From: Capillidium heterosporum | Lineage: Eukaryota > Entomophthoromycota > Entomophthoromycetes > Entomophthorales > Capillidiaceae | NCBI GenBank assembly: GCA_016630905.1 | Contig: WBMQ01000003.1 | Location: 372,001-436,000, forward strand | Direction: 5' to 3' | DNA length: 64,000 nt | In this document: positions 46,645 through 58,171 of the stretch, one piece after another | Layout: every line of letters begins with the position of its first letter | Numbering within the stretch: the first letter of the stretch is position 1 | Translations under genes and position numbers: made by a program | The notes under the pieces: model-generated | What the model saw: the letters and a program-made list of their open reading frames with translations, nothing else | Databases searched by the model: none | Told to the model about the DNA's origin: nothing

Positions 46645-47097
46645 TTAAATGGAACCTTTACGAGCAGGAGGTAATGGGGTATTGGCGGCTGTAGATAAAG
46701 AATTCTGTTTCGAAGGACCAGCTTGACGCTTGGGAGGGGGTGGTAAAGGTTTATCAGTCTTGAGGTGAGCGGCTGCAGGACGTTGAATACTTGGGTTCGG
46801 TGGTCCAGCGTTGGGATTTGAGATGGGAAGCAGCGGTGTATTTTTAGCTTCCTGCTTCTTCTTCCTGTTTTCGGCCAGCTTATTGATAAAGGAACCAGCA
46901 GCACCTAAGGCGAGAGCGGCACTGCCGGCTCGATTCAAGTTGGATGCTACAGCCGGGTTGTTGACTACGGTACCTGCTAATACGGCCCCAGCACCAGCTA
47001 CGGTCGTTCCTAACGAGGCTACGTTAGCCTTCTTTATGGCATAGACGTTGCTTGTTAGAAGTAGGATTAGATAGGGGATGTAGTTGAGTTTAACCAT
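46645..47097 (-). CDS. MVK-family secreted protein with Gly/Ala-rich hairpin block
   Basis: The 150-residue frame has a leader at 1-20 (MVKLNYIPYLILLLTSNVYA). Gly/Ala-rich hydrophobic segments lie at about 27-44 and 56-71, separated by NNPAVASNLNRAG. Then come a Lys cluster (NRKKKQEAK), TPLLPISNPN, and a Pro-rich tail with PLPPPPKRQ and PLPPARKGSI at the end. KQNSLS aligns with RRNSLP of the 34.2-kb gene, and SNPN with ANPA of the 36.5-kb gene, so this is the same family though the most diverged in the leader. PxxP motifs suggest SH3-type or profilin-type partners as one possibility. No annotated family was recognised. Confidence 0.75.
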   Translation of the reverse strand: MVKLNYIPYLILLLTSNVYAIKKANVASLGTTVAGAGAVLAGTVVNNPAVASNLNRAGSAALALGAAGSFINKLAENRKKKQEAKNTPLLPISNPNAGPPNPSIQRPAAAHLKTDKPLPPPPKRQAGPSKQNSLSTAANTPLPPARKGSI

Positions 47098-47165
47098 TGT
47101 ACTTTAAGAATTTGCTGCTTGTTGGATTGATGCTTTATTGTTGTTGACTTGGGGCATTTAGGCCT

Positions 47166-47177
47166 CTTTTATATATT
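47166..47177 (-). promoter_or_regulatory. TATA box of the 46.6-kb MVK gene
   Basis: AATATATAAAAG on the minus strand lies 69 bases upstream of the ATG, in the position conserved across the family. Confidence 0.6.
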
Positions 47178-48769
47178 GAACTGAAGCGAACTAGTTTATA
47201 TTTGCATTTTAGAATATATGGGTATAGGTGTTGCTTACATGATACTATAGTAAATGGAATGAAGGTTTAGCGCGTCAAATATATTTTCGGATCTTTGCTC
47301 CCTCGATATAGAAGTAGAACTCTGAAATTCAATATACATCGTATAGCATTGCAAATACCGATTAGTGGTAGTCCAGCAATATAAGGTATACTAACCACAT
47401 ATATTGCTTCCAAACTCAGATAGTTGATTTAGCAGCTTCGCTCTAAATGTCACTTTCGATACATGATCTCGTCCTAGTTCCTATTGAAGCAGTAAAAGAA
47501 TTCTTAAGAACAAGTTGTCGTTTAGCTTACTAATCGATGCTATATATAATAAACTAGGGATTTGATCTAAGGTTTTCTAAAGCTAATTTATACATCGAAA
47601 TCGACTCGAAAGCTCATAGAAGTATTATGGAATGGTAACTTGCCCTCCATATTTAGTAATCGCAACTGGTGTTGTTGAAGGAAACGAATTCCGACTACAA
47701 GAATCTGTGACTTTTTGGGTAGTTAGATTACTTTATAGCATTTGAAATTTCTTATTACAAGTCAGCGGCTGTTAACTTTAGGGTAGGTCCCGAATATAAG
47801 TTTGGAGGAAATATATTGCGTACTGGCACTATAAGCCTTTCAATTAATCTCATACAGCCAGCACGGTACAGTTTGGGATTTAAACCAAAAATCTACTGAA
47901 TAAGGTGCATATGTTCATGGCAATTGTATCAATCTCATGTATGTAGAAACTTCTATTTCGTTAACTGGATCAGGTGCACATAAAGTAATAACCCTATTAG
48001 CATCCAGCAATATATTTCCAAGCCATTCAAAAACCCGATATATTTGCTACAGGATTAGGCACTACAATATATTTCTTTGCTGGAATGATTGATACTTGTG
48101 TAAAGTTATCCATGTTCAAAGAAGTCGTAGTATAGTTGAATCTAAATTTAAATCCTTATCGTAGCAACCCAAATTGAATGCCTTAAAACTACTTCAAGTA
48201 TATATGCTTAAAAACTACTATACTATTCAGTCAGCTACTTCTTAGTCAAATATCTCTTAGGTTTAGATTTTAGCATATTTGAACTAAGTTTAAATGTCTT
48301 TCTCAGCAATTTAGTTGAGTAAGGTATTCTTTAAGCCTTGAATGTAGATTAAGTTAGTCCTTTAATCAGCTTAAATTAACAATATAAAGCTATATAAGAA
48401 GAATCTCTAACTGAATACTTATAAAAGCTTGATTATTTATTATATATTTAATTTTTGGTTTTTAAGTATATATGTAAGGAAATCTTTCTAATCAACTGTA
48501 GCTTCACTCAATAACTAGAATTCAGTTTTACATTCTGAACTCATAGATTACCAGTTCGGCATCGATCCTAGCAATGCTAGAAGTTCTTTTCTCTTTAGCA
48601 TGAATTAAATAATTTATTTAGCATTGACTTTTCCTAAATCAACCTTTGCATTCCTTAGGTTATTGACAATTGCTCAAAAAAACAATAGAAATAGTGGTAC
48701 TGATGGATTAGGGAAAACGGCAATTACCAGTATTCAAAGTATCAACTACTAAAGACAAGTCACCTATAT
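47178..48769. other. AT-rich spacer
   Basis: Nothing beyond AT-rich DNA was seen. Confidence 0.45.
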
Positions 48770-49290
48770 AAAGGCCCATGATGAACTTAGTAGTAGGTTA
48801 AGTAATTGTTAAATAAACGTATTGAATCATTTGATGCTTCTTCTGCTATTGGCATAGTATAGACTCCCTGCATAGTATAACGTAGAACTGATAATCGACA
48901 TCTTTTTACAGTAGAGAGCTGCCCTGACTTGAACCAAGCCATAGAACTGAACTGACTCAATCTGAACTAAACCCTAGAATCCTCCTGAACTAATAAACCC
49001 AACTGTGCTCCTTAGCTTGATGGCTACCCTTAGAGTATTCCCATCCGCCCACTGTCTCTGGATTAAGCTACAAGCACGAGCCTCCTCCTTATATAACCTT
49101 ATAGTCAACATTCTTAGCCTTTATGGAGTCCTAGCTACCGTTGCCTCTTGGCTAATTCCAGCTGGTGAGCGTTCCTTATGGACGTTTCCCAATAGATATA
49201 CTTTATTTATTGCTAACTACAATTGCTTAGTAAACTATTGCGTCACTAATGTGTCACTTTCAACAACTAATGCATATAATTGATCAAAAT
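48770..49290 (+). mobile_element. Possible diverged copy of the GC-rich dispersed element (copy 2)
   Basis: This patch is GC-rich and has the same order of signals as the element at 32 kb: a TATATAAAGG box near 48770, an AATAAA near 48814, then a coding-like stretch ending in a hydrophobic segment (LYNLIVNILSLYGVLATVASWL) near 49160. It resembles the end of the 32-kb frame only weakly. It begins near TGTTAAAT and ends near TTTCAACA, which could be the termini of a solo long terminal repeat, but no flanking target duplication was seen. It looks old and broken. Confidence 0.3.
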
Positions 49291-49581
49291 ATTTCACACT
49301 CTTAAATCATTCGTCATAGCAGCTGAAACTTCCCGGTATACTATTTGCTAAAAATTTCCCCGTACTCTCAGCAAATATTTTAGACAGATTGAGCCAATCA
49401 TCTACAATCTATGTAACCTAAATTTTTGATCACCAATTATTGAGAACTTTGAAGTCCAACTGCAAAGCCAACCTAACTTCAGCACTTATTCCATCCCCAT
49501 CTCAAAACTGTAACATGAGTGACCTACCCGGAAGCAAGTAACCAAGATCAGAACGGAAATGACACTCCCGATTTAAACCGA

Positions 49582-49946
49582 ATGGTCGAAAAAACTGAGA
49601 AGAGTGAACATTCTGATGAAGTTATCAGTATTAGAGTAGTATCTAATGTAGGCATTTTTTAAAGTTTGGGATTATTGATTTATATTTTGCAGGACACTGG
49701 CGAAGTCACCTTCAAGATCAAGAAGCATGCTCAGTTGAAGAAACTTATGGATGCCTACTGTGCCCGTCAAGGTAAATCAGTCAATGCTGTTCGGTTCCTT
49801 TACGACGGTTCAAGAGTTATGCCTACTAACACCCCCAATGAGGTAAATTTTCATTAAATACATTTAGTAACTTGGTTTAGTTGGAGATGGAAGATGGAGA
49901 TTCTATTGACGTTATGATCGAACAGATCGGTGGCGGTAGCCTTTAA
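49582..49946 (+). CDS. SMT3: SUMO (Smt3) ubiquitin-like modifier
   Basis: Three exons (49582-49647, 49693-49842, 49881-49946) with introns of 45 and 38 nt encode 93 residues. SUMO is processed after a Gly-Gly pair and conjugated to lysines of nuclear proteins. The fold is clear: ISIRVVSNDTGEVTFKIKKH, then LKKLMDAYCARQGKSVNAVR, FLYDGSRV, TPNELEMEDGDSIDV, and EQIGG followed by GSL, so the mature end is GG. An ATG at 49515 opens MSDLPGSK and stops. One base removed near 49527 would instead join an MSD start to an acidic Asn/Gln-rich tail (EASNQDQNGND) in frame with SUMO, as in other SUMO proteins. I chose the first ATG in the SUMO frame (49582) for that reason. The 49515 start may be the true one. 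Confidence 0.9.
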
Positions 49947-51804
49947 CTACCTTGACTTTTACATTTATTGCTTTTGAGTGCCCGATATTAAATTATGCTT
50001 TAAAATTTGGCATGTTTAGAATACCTTTTCAAGTGGTACTCTAGTTATTAGTTGACTAAGTTAAGTGGCATTTATTTTGAGTAACTACTTCATAGCTAAT
50101 ATCGTTTAGTGTATTTAGCGTAACTGAAAACTTCAACACTTAACAGCCAGCCTTATTCAAATTTAAATGAGATTCATTCCAAAAATTCTTACTCTTTAGT
50201 AGGATATCTTTAGTTGCCTTTATATTTTTGTTGTCTATCATACTAAATACATGCCTTTATCTTATATTTGCTAAAGCTAGCAAATTGTATATCTTTAACT
50301 AGTTATTTATGTAATCTCTAGATAAATGCGTGCCTTTTCTTGAATGGGTAAAGTATAATATAGGATCTTTGATACAAGTATGGTAGGTTTATATACTTCA
50401 AGCATATCAAGGTATCAAATGTAATGTAGCCATAAGAATATCTTTATAATTTGAATTGGTAATATAATTCTGTATAAAGTTACCATGTGCTGAAAGGATG
50501 AACTACTAAAGACTAAGGTAAATCCAAGCGATACTTTTAGTAAACAGTAGTTTGGCATTGCTATTCAAACTTTTACAGCTATATAGCAAGTGTACTTGGA
50601 TATATCCCTATCTTTTAGATCACATTGATAGTTGCTATAAGCTTGCCACTTACATTATTCATATTTGAAAGTTCTTCACTCTCACTCACAACCATCATAG
50701 TTTATGTACGGCTTTCATTTATTTAGCATCTACCAGAATTCCAAAGACTTAAGATGTTATATATTTCCTATACTTTGAAAATCGGTAAAAGTTTATGCAA
50801 GGAATCAGGTAGTAGTATAGTTATTCAAATTGACAGCACTAGTGAATCTCCTGTACTAACCAACATAGAGCTATCTTGTAATCATTCCTTTTCAAGACCA
50901 TCAGATAGGTGCTATGTCAACTGTGCTTTTGCCATCAATACTTCAAATTGATGAGATTAAAGTACTATAAAAACTTATAAATTTAGTCAATCATTCCATA
51001 AAGGCTAAATATAGTGCTAAATGAGGGTACTATCTTTGTTAAATGTGTCTTGGGTGTAACTTTTAAATTTCTAGTTGGATACTCTTCGTCAGATTAGTAG
51101 TCATGCAAGTAAAAATATAAAACTCAGTTAATTTGAAGTATATTTTATAGTGATGGAGATTACATTAGGAGGTAATGATATGCTTTTCATCAAGTTGAAT
51201 TTACTTGTTGTAATACCAATGGACAATAGCCAGATGCATATTTAATTTATACAGCATCCGATATCCTTCAATGTATAAATTTACTATGACTGATAGTTTA
51301 AGCTTGGTTTTGACCGAAATCAGTACCAGATCGTAAAATTTAGGGCTACTGTTTAAAATCGTATACTAAGTGTCAACTATAAAATAATGGTGTTAAGGTT
51401 TATATCATTTTTGGCCGTTATAACATCTTAAATATATTGAACTTATACTACGATATAGCTTCTTTGATAACCCATGCTGCACAAAATCATTTTTATCCAT
51501 TAAACTTTTCAACTGTTTACTAAGCTAAAAATATATAGTAGCCGTACTCTTTGAAAGTAAATTTATAGTAAGCTATAGTTAAATATAAATCTTCATTATT
51601 ATTGACTTTTATATATCAAAAAGAAAGATGTATATTATGGCCAGAACTTTCCTTAAAAAAATCAAACCTTATTATCTATAAGTAAACATATAGTACATTT
51701 AAGATAATTTATAAAAGTACAACTTTATTTGATTCTATTCGATAATCTTGAAGCAAGTTCTTTAAGACTTATGGTATAATCTGTATAACCCTTGCACAAG
51801 TTGG
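49947..51804. other. AT-rich spacer
   Basis: No supported gene was seen. A 65-codon frame near 50754 has no motif. Confidence 0.45.
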
Positions 51805-52251
51805 TTAATTCCGTCTTTCACGGCGAAGCTGTGCGTAATCCAATTTTGCTTGATACCCTGATTCCCGAACAGCCTCCTTTCGTAGAAAATGTTTAAGAGT
51901 TCCGGGTCGAGGTTCGCGCCTCGTTTTGATCTTTCTAGCATAATCTTTGGCCGATCTAACAACTGGTTTCTTGTGGCTGACTGGGAGTCCGCGTTTAAAA
52001 TGCACTACTTCCAAAATCGGCTTTATACTACGTGCTACGTTGGTCTCTAAGGTAGCCTTGAGATTGCGACTGAAAACAGAATTGGAAAGAGCTTCACCGA
52101 TACCAACTGAGCGTACGGAATTTGACGGTTTGATATCACCATTAAACGCTCTTAGCTGCTGGCCTCCTTCTACAGGTCTCCCATCGACGGCCGAGGTGAT
52201 AATTAAGTAGGTAAAAAACAAGTAACCAAAAACTTTATTTGTCAAATTCAT
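51805..52251 (-). CDS. Basic small secreted protein
   Basis: The 148-residue product starts at the ATG at 52251 with a signal peptide (MNLTNKVFGYLFFTYLIITS, cleaved near residue 23). The frame is open for 21 more codons upstream, but the TATA box at 52282-52292 lies inside that extension, so the inner ATG is the better start. The mature part is strongly basic, with KRGLPVSHKKPVVRS, ARKIKTRREPRPG and a final RRERRN, and has no Cys. A decayed paralog lies 2 kb away at 53.9-54.3 kb. The function is unknown. The basic tail could bind nucleic acid or acidic surfaces, but that is only an inference from charge. Confidence 0.72.
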   Translation of the reverse strand: MNLTNKVFGYLFFTYLIITSAVDGRPVEGGQQLRAFNGDIKPSNSVRSVGIGEALSNSVFSRNLKATLETNVARSIKPILEVVHFKRGLPVSHKKPVVRSAKDYARKIKTRREPRPGTLKHFLRKEAVRESGYQAKLDYAQLRRERRN

Positions 52252-52281
52252 GTTTAAGGAAAGCCTATGCAGGTCAGGTTT

Positions 52282-52292
52282 CCTTATATACT
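52282..52292 (-). promoter_or_regulatory. TATA box of the basic secreted-protein gene
   Basis: AGTATATAAGG on the minus strand lies 31 bases from the ATG. It resembles the MVK-family boxes but is closer to the start codon. Confidence 0.55.
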
Positions 52293-52990
52293 GATAGAGT
52301 TCTTTGAAATACATTGCCTTCTCATTCTTAATTGAAACTCTACTCCTAAAATCAAGCCACCAATCTATTTAGAACTTTGAACCGAATTCCTATTACTCAA
52401 AGGAAAATGTTGCTAGAAAACTATTTAAAAGTGGTTTGAATAATTCTAGTACAATTGTAAACATACACCTCACTATATGTTCGAAAGCTCATCACATGGG
52501 TAATTAGAACGTACTGTAGAGGAATCATAGTTCCTAGATTCTACTTGAATCTTATGAATGGCATCAATTCTAGGTAGGAACAGTCAAATAAATTTCCAAA
52601 TTTGAACTCTAGACTTTTAATACAGCCATTTCTCAATATGTTCACTCACTATTAAAAGACTGTGTGTTTTCAATAGAGATATAATGAAAGTTTTTTAAAT
52701 CAATAATTTTAAGTAGAATATATATCACCCATAAAATAAAACAGATGATAGAAAAATTTCCAAGACGATCAATAGATCCTATATATTGTTATGTTAAATC
52801 TACTACCTCTGTGCTATCTTATGAGAACCAATGCAATATAAGTATAGGTCAGCTAAGATTGGCTACCTCCATTTGAATTTTGGGGCTGATACAGAGACTA
52901 GATACTTGTACAGATGTTGGAATGTTCTAGAAATTTCCGGTCATTATATTAGAGGTATCTTGATTTACCAGTATTATTTTTTATCAAGCA
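52293..52990. other. AT-rich spacer
   Basis: No gene was seen. Confidence 0.45.
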
Positions 52991-52999
52991 TATGCTGAC

Positions 53000-53330
53000 T
53001 AATAGGTTCAGCTCTTACAGCATGTACACTAGTGAGGCCATCGAGGCGTGCAAGCTCTACTTTTTGAGTACGTGCTGGAGCCAGTATATGACTAGGATAC
53101 TTGGAAGTATGACGGAAGGGTCATTTGATTATATGGCTCAGCTTCATCTGTAGGCCTTATGGGAGGTAGTGGTGAGCGGCATATCCATCCAAGACTGCCG
53201 TTAATAAATGACCGGGGTAGTTCATGTAGATTTCGGTTTGAATCTGGGATAAGGGAAACTGCCATGCCATTCTCCCATCATTAATGCTGCTCAGATATTC
53301 ATTCACCAGAGGCAAATGAATTTTTGTTCC
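53000..53330 (-). other. Coding-like relic of unknown origin
   Basis: The patch is GC-richer than its surroundings. On the minus strand one frame yields long sensible stretches, for example MAWQFPLSQIQTEIYMNYPG and ELARLDGLTSVHAVRAEP, interrupted so that no complete frame exists. It may be a fragment of an old retroelement capsid-type gene or of a lost host gene. I cannot decide between them. Confidence 0.3.
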
Positions 53331-53479
53331 AGATGTGAACTTCTAGGTAAGCTGAAGTAGTGGGGTTGATGGTGAAGTTGGTGAAGAAGATTGGAGAGAC
53401 TTTGGAGTGGATCTCAAGGTAATTTGAGAAAATGGATTTGATCTTGAAATTTATAAATGTGAGTGAAGAGACTTTACAC

Positions 53480-53880
53480 TTTGATTTGGGGAAACTGAAG
53501 AATGTGGCTCTGATGGAGCTCGCTGATTACGTTGAGCTTGTGAGCTTGAACTGAAAATTTGTAAAAATGAAGCCTGTTGCTTAGACTTTAAATTCTTGGA
53601 AACTAGAGTTCATAGCTTTGACTTTGATATCGGCTTATTTAAGCTAGGATTCAAGACTTCGACTTGATGTTCTTGGAAGGTGAAACTTGCTTCCTTTTTT
53701 GCACTTTTTTGAAGTGAGATTACTAGCTTTGCTTTTGATTTCTTCAAAGACAGATTCAATAACCTCGCTTTCCATTTTTAGAAGGTGGAATTCGTAGCTT
53801 CGCTTTGGATTTATTGGAGGTGGAGTTCGTGATAGTATCTTTGGCTTTTTCGAAGATAGGGTTAGGGATTTTGATTTTGA
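53480..53880 (-). repeat. Degenerate short tandem repeats
   Basis: About seven imperfect units of 45 to 60 bases contain versions of AGCTTTGACTTTGATTTCTT followed by GGAGGTGGAATTCG-like sequence on the plus strand. On the minus strand they read as Lys/Ser-rich peptides (EEIKSKASNLTSKK). They adjoin the decayed secreted-protein paralog and may have been its basic C-terminal repeats. Confidence 0.55.
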
Positions 53881-53889
53881 TTTCTTAGA

Positions 53890-54288
53890 TGATTAAGCTG
53901 ATAATATTGTGTCTTCTCTGAGAATAAGGTTCGTGGAGGTGGTAGTGACTTTTCCATGGACTTACTAATCACCTTTGATGCCGGTTTACCAATAAGGACC
54001 TCTAGGATTGCTTTGAAGCCATCACTTGTAATGTAGAACTCTAATAAGCATGGGTTTAATGGCACGTACTACGTTTGTTTCCAAGATAGCCTTGATGTTG
54101 CGCTCGAATACCGAACTTGAAGGAACTTTGCTGAAATCAATTGATCATGCAACGTTTGTAGACCATCATTGCCGGTCACTGATTTCGAGCCCTTGCATTT
54201 GTCGGTAACTTCCTCACCTGCTACCAAGACGAAAATTAAGTAGTTCAATAACAGATATCCGAAAATTTTATTTTCTATATTTATGTTT
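53890..54288 (-). pseudogene. Degenerate paralog of the basic secreted-protein gene
   Basis: The minus strand aligns with the gene at 51805-52251. The leader region reads NIENKIFGYLLLNYLIFVL, matching NLTNKVFGYLFFTYLIITS. Nucleotide similarity is also clear around 54068-54120 (TACGTTTGTTTCCAAGATAG against TACGTTGGTCTCTAAGGTAG). It does not read as one frame. Confidence 0.75.
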
Positions 54289-56700
54289 AGCTAATAGCAA
54301 GGTAGATCAAGTTAGTTTTTATATTTATAAATGTAGTGTTCTTTTTTCTACTTGAATTTGCACATTTTGAATCAGTATACATATATTTAAACATTACATT
54401 AAACCTCTATCCACCAAAACGCATTAATAACGAAGTATATATGGAGTAGTGTTGGCTCTTATTTAAATATATATTATAAAATTAATTGCATAGTCATTAG
54501 GGATGTGTTGTAGAAATATTTGGCTGCTATATGCTGCTAAATCTTAGAACGACATGAATTTCTAAACGTGCTAATTAAATTTCTGAAGGTGTATGCTATA
54601 CCTTTGAACTTTCCTTACTTTTTGGTTGAAGGCGATAATTTGTTGGAGTTCCATATCTTGGATTGATGCACCTTGGAGGAGATAGGCTAACACTACTATA
54701 CCTAGAAGAGAGAGTTGAGGCTTACTCTAGGGTTTCAATGTTGATGCCTTGGCTTTAGCTTGAACTTTCAAGTAAAATCCATACTTTAAAATTCCTGTAT
54801 ACTTTTTAAAATATATGTGGAGTCTCCATTTATATTGTATGCTTTTTTAATATAAGTTTAACTATGCATACTAAAAGATTTCCTCTAAAAAGATTTTTAT
54901 ATTACTACCTATAATCGAGCACAAATCAGTTTTACTGGTATCAACTTATCATATTATATTTAGTAGATTATCCCTTTCAATTACTGATTCTAACCTCTGA
55001 TATTCCAAGGAGCTTTTTCATCAACAGGAGAATGTTTTCATGGCATTCAATAGATACTCATAAGCTTTTTTTGTTGAATCCATGTTTACTAGAATATTGG
55101 GTATATCAAGCTCGTCTATAGGCTAATAAAGCAATTTGCTAGTATATTTCATATTCATCCCTAATTAGATTCTTATTTTTGGAAACCAAATGTAGGTATA
55201 TAACGAAACCCCTTTATGAGGAGCTGCTCAATAGGTGAGGGGCTTCAGATAAGAAGCACTTGATCTAGTAAGGGATATATAAAATCATAATGTAATCAAC
55301 CTATTAAAAGATATCGAACTTCCTGTACTGGAATTTTACAAACCTACTTTTTGTATTACCTTCAATAAGGAATCCCTTCCTACAACAGGTGCTAACCATA
55401 CAAGTTGGAGTAAGCCATATCTCATTACGGCTTAAATTTTATTCTTTTCTAACGGCCTGACGTTCTATGAAATACATCCTTTGTTTCGCAACCCCACTAT
55501 CTTTTAAAATGAAGAAACTGTAATCAATTCCTAATTTAGTAACTATGCTGGTATGGATATATATGGGGACAGTCGCTTTTCCTAAACACAATGGACTTCA
55601 ATTAAAGGTGGGGATCCCAACGATGTAGTACTTCAAATGCGGGATAACTACCGATTTATCATTGAGATAGGCCTTTTGTATTAGAAGGCTGATGGAATGT
55701 GAAGATCTCCGATGTATACTGTAAACTTTTATCAAAATTAATTGACTTTTGACTTCGTTTTACTTCCAAGCTATTAGATTTCAACTGGAAATATTTTTAA
55801 CATATGGTGGGGCTTAATGCAATATAAGAGAAGGCTGAGTTTTATCGGATTTAGATTAGAAAATAAAACATCAGTACCGTTAGTATGCTCTCTATTGTCA
55901 TATTCGAAATGAAATCAATTAATTTATCATGTTTAAACAGATACAGCTAATCGATAATATAATCCAATGTAAAGTTACCAACATTTCAAACACATTTTAT
56001 ATATGATTGAAACAACGGTAGCACTTGGTACAGTTTCTTTATTGAGTCCAATAAGGAAATGTGCTGGTATAATACTTTATGTGTATCAGCTTTTTACTTC
56101 AAACAACCGGAAACTATACTTCTGTGTTTACAAAACATCTAGAATAATCATAGCCCAATGCTGCCTTTGAATGTTTGGAATAAATGATAGTTGACACTGA
56201 CATGAAGGCATATGAAATTTAGACGATTAAATGGCAGTAAATCTGAAAAGATACGTCCGATTTGGCCATCTGGGATCAAAAGTTCGATGTAAAATTCTAG
56301 GATGGTTGTTTGGATACTGTGCTATAAAGAACTCTATATACTATTATGAATAACTTTTATAGCTTTTCATTTTATCAAGTACCATATATCTAATGTACCA
56401 CGCCGTTATTAAGTACAGTAGAAATGGTATGCATTAATATCCTTTAAAAGTGGTGATTTAAGATTTCAGATACTTGAAAGCATATACAATCATTTAATAC
56501 AATATCTTTAAAACAGATAGGAAATGTATAGTATGTTAATATGGCAATATAAATAATACGCGTGAAGGTACTTTTCAAACATATAGTATTTTTTCTATAC
56601 TTGTTTCATTATTATTATGAATATCTATCGAAAATGTAGTACGTACTGGATATATGATATACCTCTTACCCAACTTCCCTTTTTACTTGAGAATCAGTTG
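54289..56700. other. AT-rich spacer
   Basis: No supported gene was seen over this long stretch. Confidence 0.45.
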
Positions 56701-58171
56701 AGAAAATGAAGCATGATGGTCATTATTTAAGATATCGATATTTCCAGTAACTAGTAACCGAAAGGTTGTCCCAAAAATATGGTCCTTTCGGTCTTATTCA
56801 AACCTAAAGCAAGGCTCAGTAGAAGAAAGTTTCAAAGACTTTGACCAAAATCTATTTTTATCAGATAGCTCTTTATCGGCTTTCAACACCACCCCTCAAC
56901 AATTTCTTCAAAAGTATTAAAATTAGTATTTCACTTTGCCATTCCAAAACACAAGAAATGTAAAAACCGAACCACCTAAATAAAGCAAAATGGTATCGAT
57001 CCTAATCCATCTCAATAAATTACGGAATAAACCTTGTTCCCAATTGAATCAGTTGTCATAAAGGGCGGCTATTCTATTCAAAAGCAGTCCTACAATGCAA
57101 AATATTAACCTTTTTCCCACACCTTTACAAAATGTTGATACGTCTACATCAACCGTAAAAGATAAGGTCAGTTGCTATGATATTGAACTAACATCACAAG
57201 GCATACCGAAGGTAGTATGAATTTGCAGTTGCTTTTAATCTGGTATTCCATACCGTTATTAGATTTTAGACCCTTTTCCCACACCGCTTTTCAATTAAAG
57301 ATTGACAAAGCGACCTCACAGTAACCTATTTTTGACAGGTAGGTCGACAACCCTCAAACCTAGTTCTAAACACCATATAAATAAGTAGCCAATGGCTTTC
57401 TGACATTCCTCCACGTTGCTGAAGAAAACAGGTTCAAAATCTAGAAATTGATAAGGTAAGTTTCCACTGACAAATGTGAACCAAAGCTCCAATAAAAGGT
57501 GATAATATCTGCCAGCAGTTCATTAGAAATTGCCAATTTCGGTCATCATTTCCAAAGCTTAGGATATTGAACGGGTAATTTCAAATGAACTTTACGTTTA
57601 AAGGATATGATTTCATCGAAACTTTGGACGATTGTAATGTTCGCCGTAAAGTAGGTGGTTTCCATTACCCCATCCATCCTACTACCTCCAACTATAAATA
57701 CGGATGGCTGGCCTCGCAAAGTTTGAACTGTCTTTTGCCGTTTGATCCTATACTTCTCCATTTACACATTGCAAAGAGAACCTTCCAATTAACTTTGGTT
57801 AACCAATTATATCCTACAATTCGATATCATTCTAAGCCGACTGAGTGCAAACCACCCAAAAGCAACGTTTATCACTGAATCAAGTCCATACAAAAATTCT
57901 TAATCTTATCTCAAACGAGTATAAATTACCTGGGTCACAACATCCTTTCCAAGAAATTGATTGTCTCCAGAGCAAAAGTTTTAATTTATTGCGAAGCTAA
58001 TTTTTTATCGACCCCTTTAATTCAGGCTAGGATCAAGGTGCAGCTTCTTATCGGTAATCAATCTTGCCAATTCCTATAAACTGCTTAGGCTCATTTCAAA
58101 AACCTACCTCTTTTAGTTTAATTGCTCGCTATCCAACATCGATTTTGATTCTACGACATATTTAGTAAAAG
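56701..58171. other. Upstream region of the kinase gene
   Basis: This 1.5 kb is less AT-rich than other spacers and contains many ATG codons and pyrimidine-rich stretches ending in TTTAG. It could hold a long spliced leader. A 97-codon frame inside it is listed separately. Confidence 0.4.
57585..57878 (+). CDS. Hypothetical short frame upstream of the kinase
   Basis: An ATG opens 97 codons with ordinary codon use. The opposite strand is also open for 71 codons from an ATG at 57761, so one of the two is a shadow. I recognise no motif in either. It could be an exon of an unseen gene, an upstream frame in the kinase leader, or chance. Confidence 0.25.
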   Translation: MNFTFKGYDFIETLDDCNVRRKVGGFHYPIHPTTSNYKYGWLASQSLNCLLPFDPILLHLHIAKRTFQLTLVNQLYPTIRYHSKPTECKPPKSNVYH

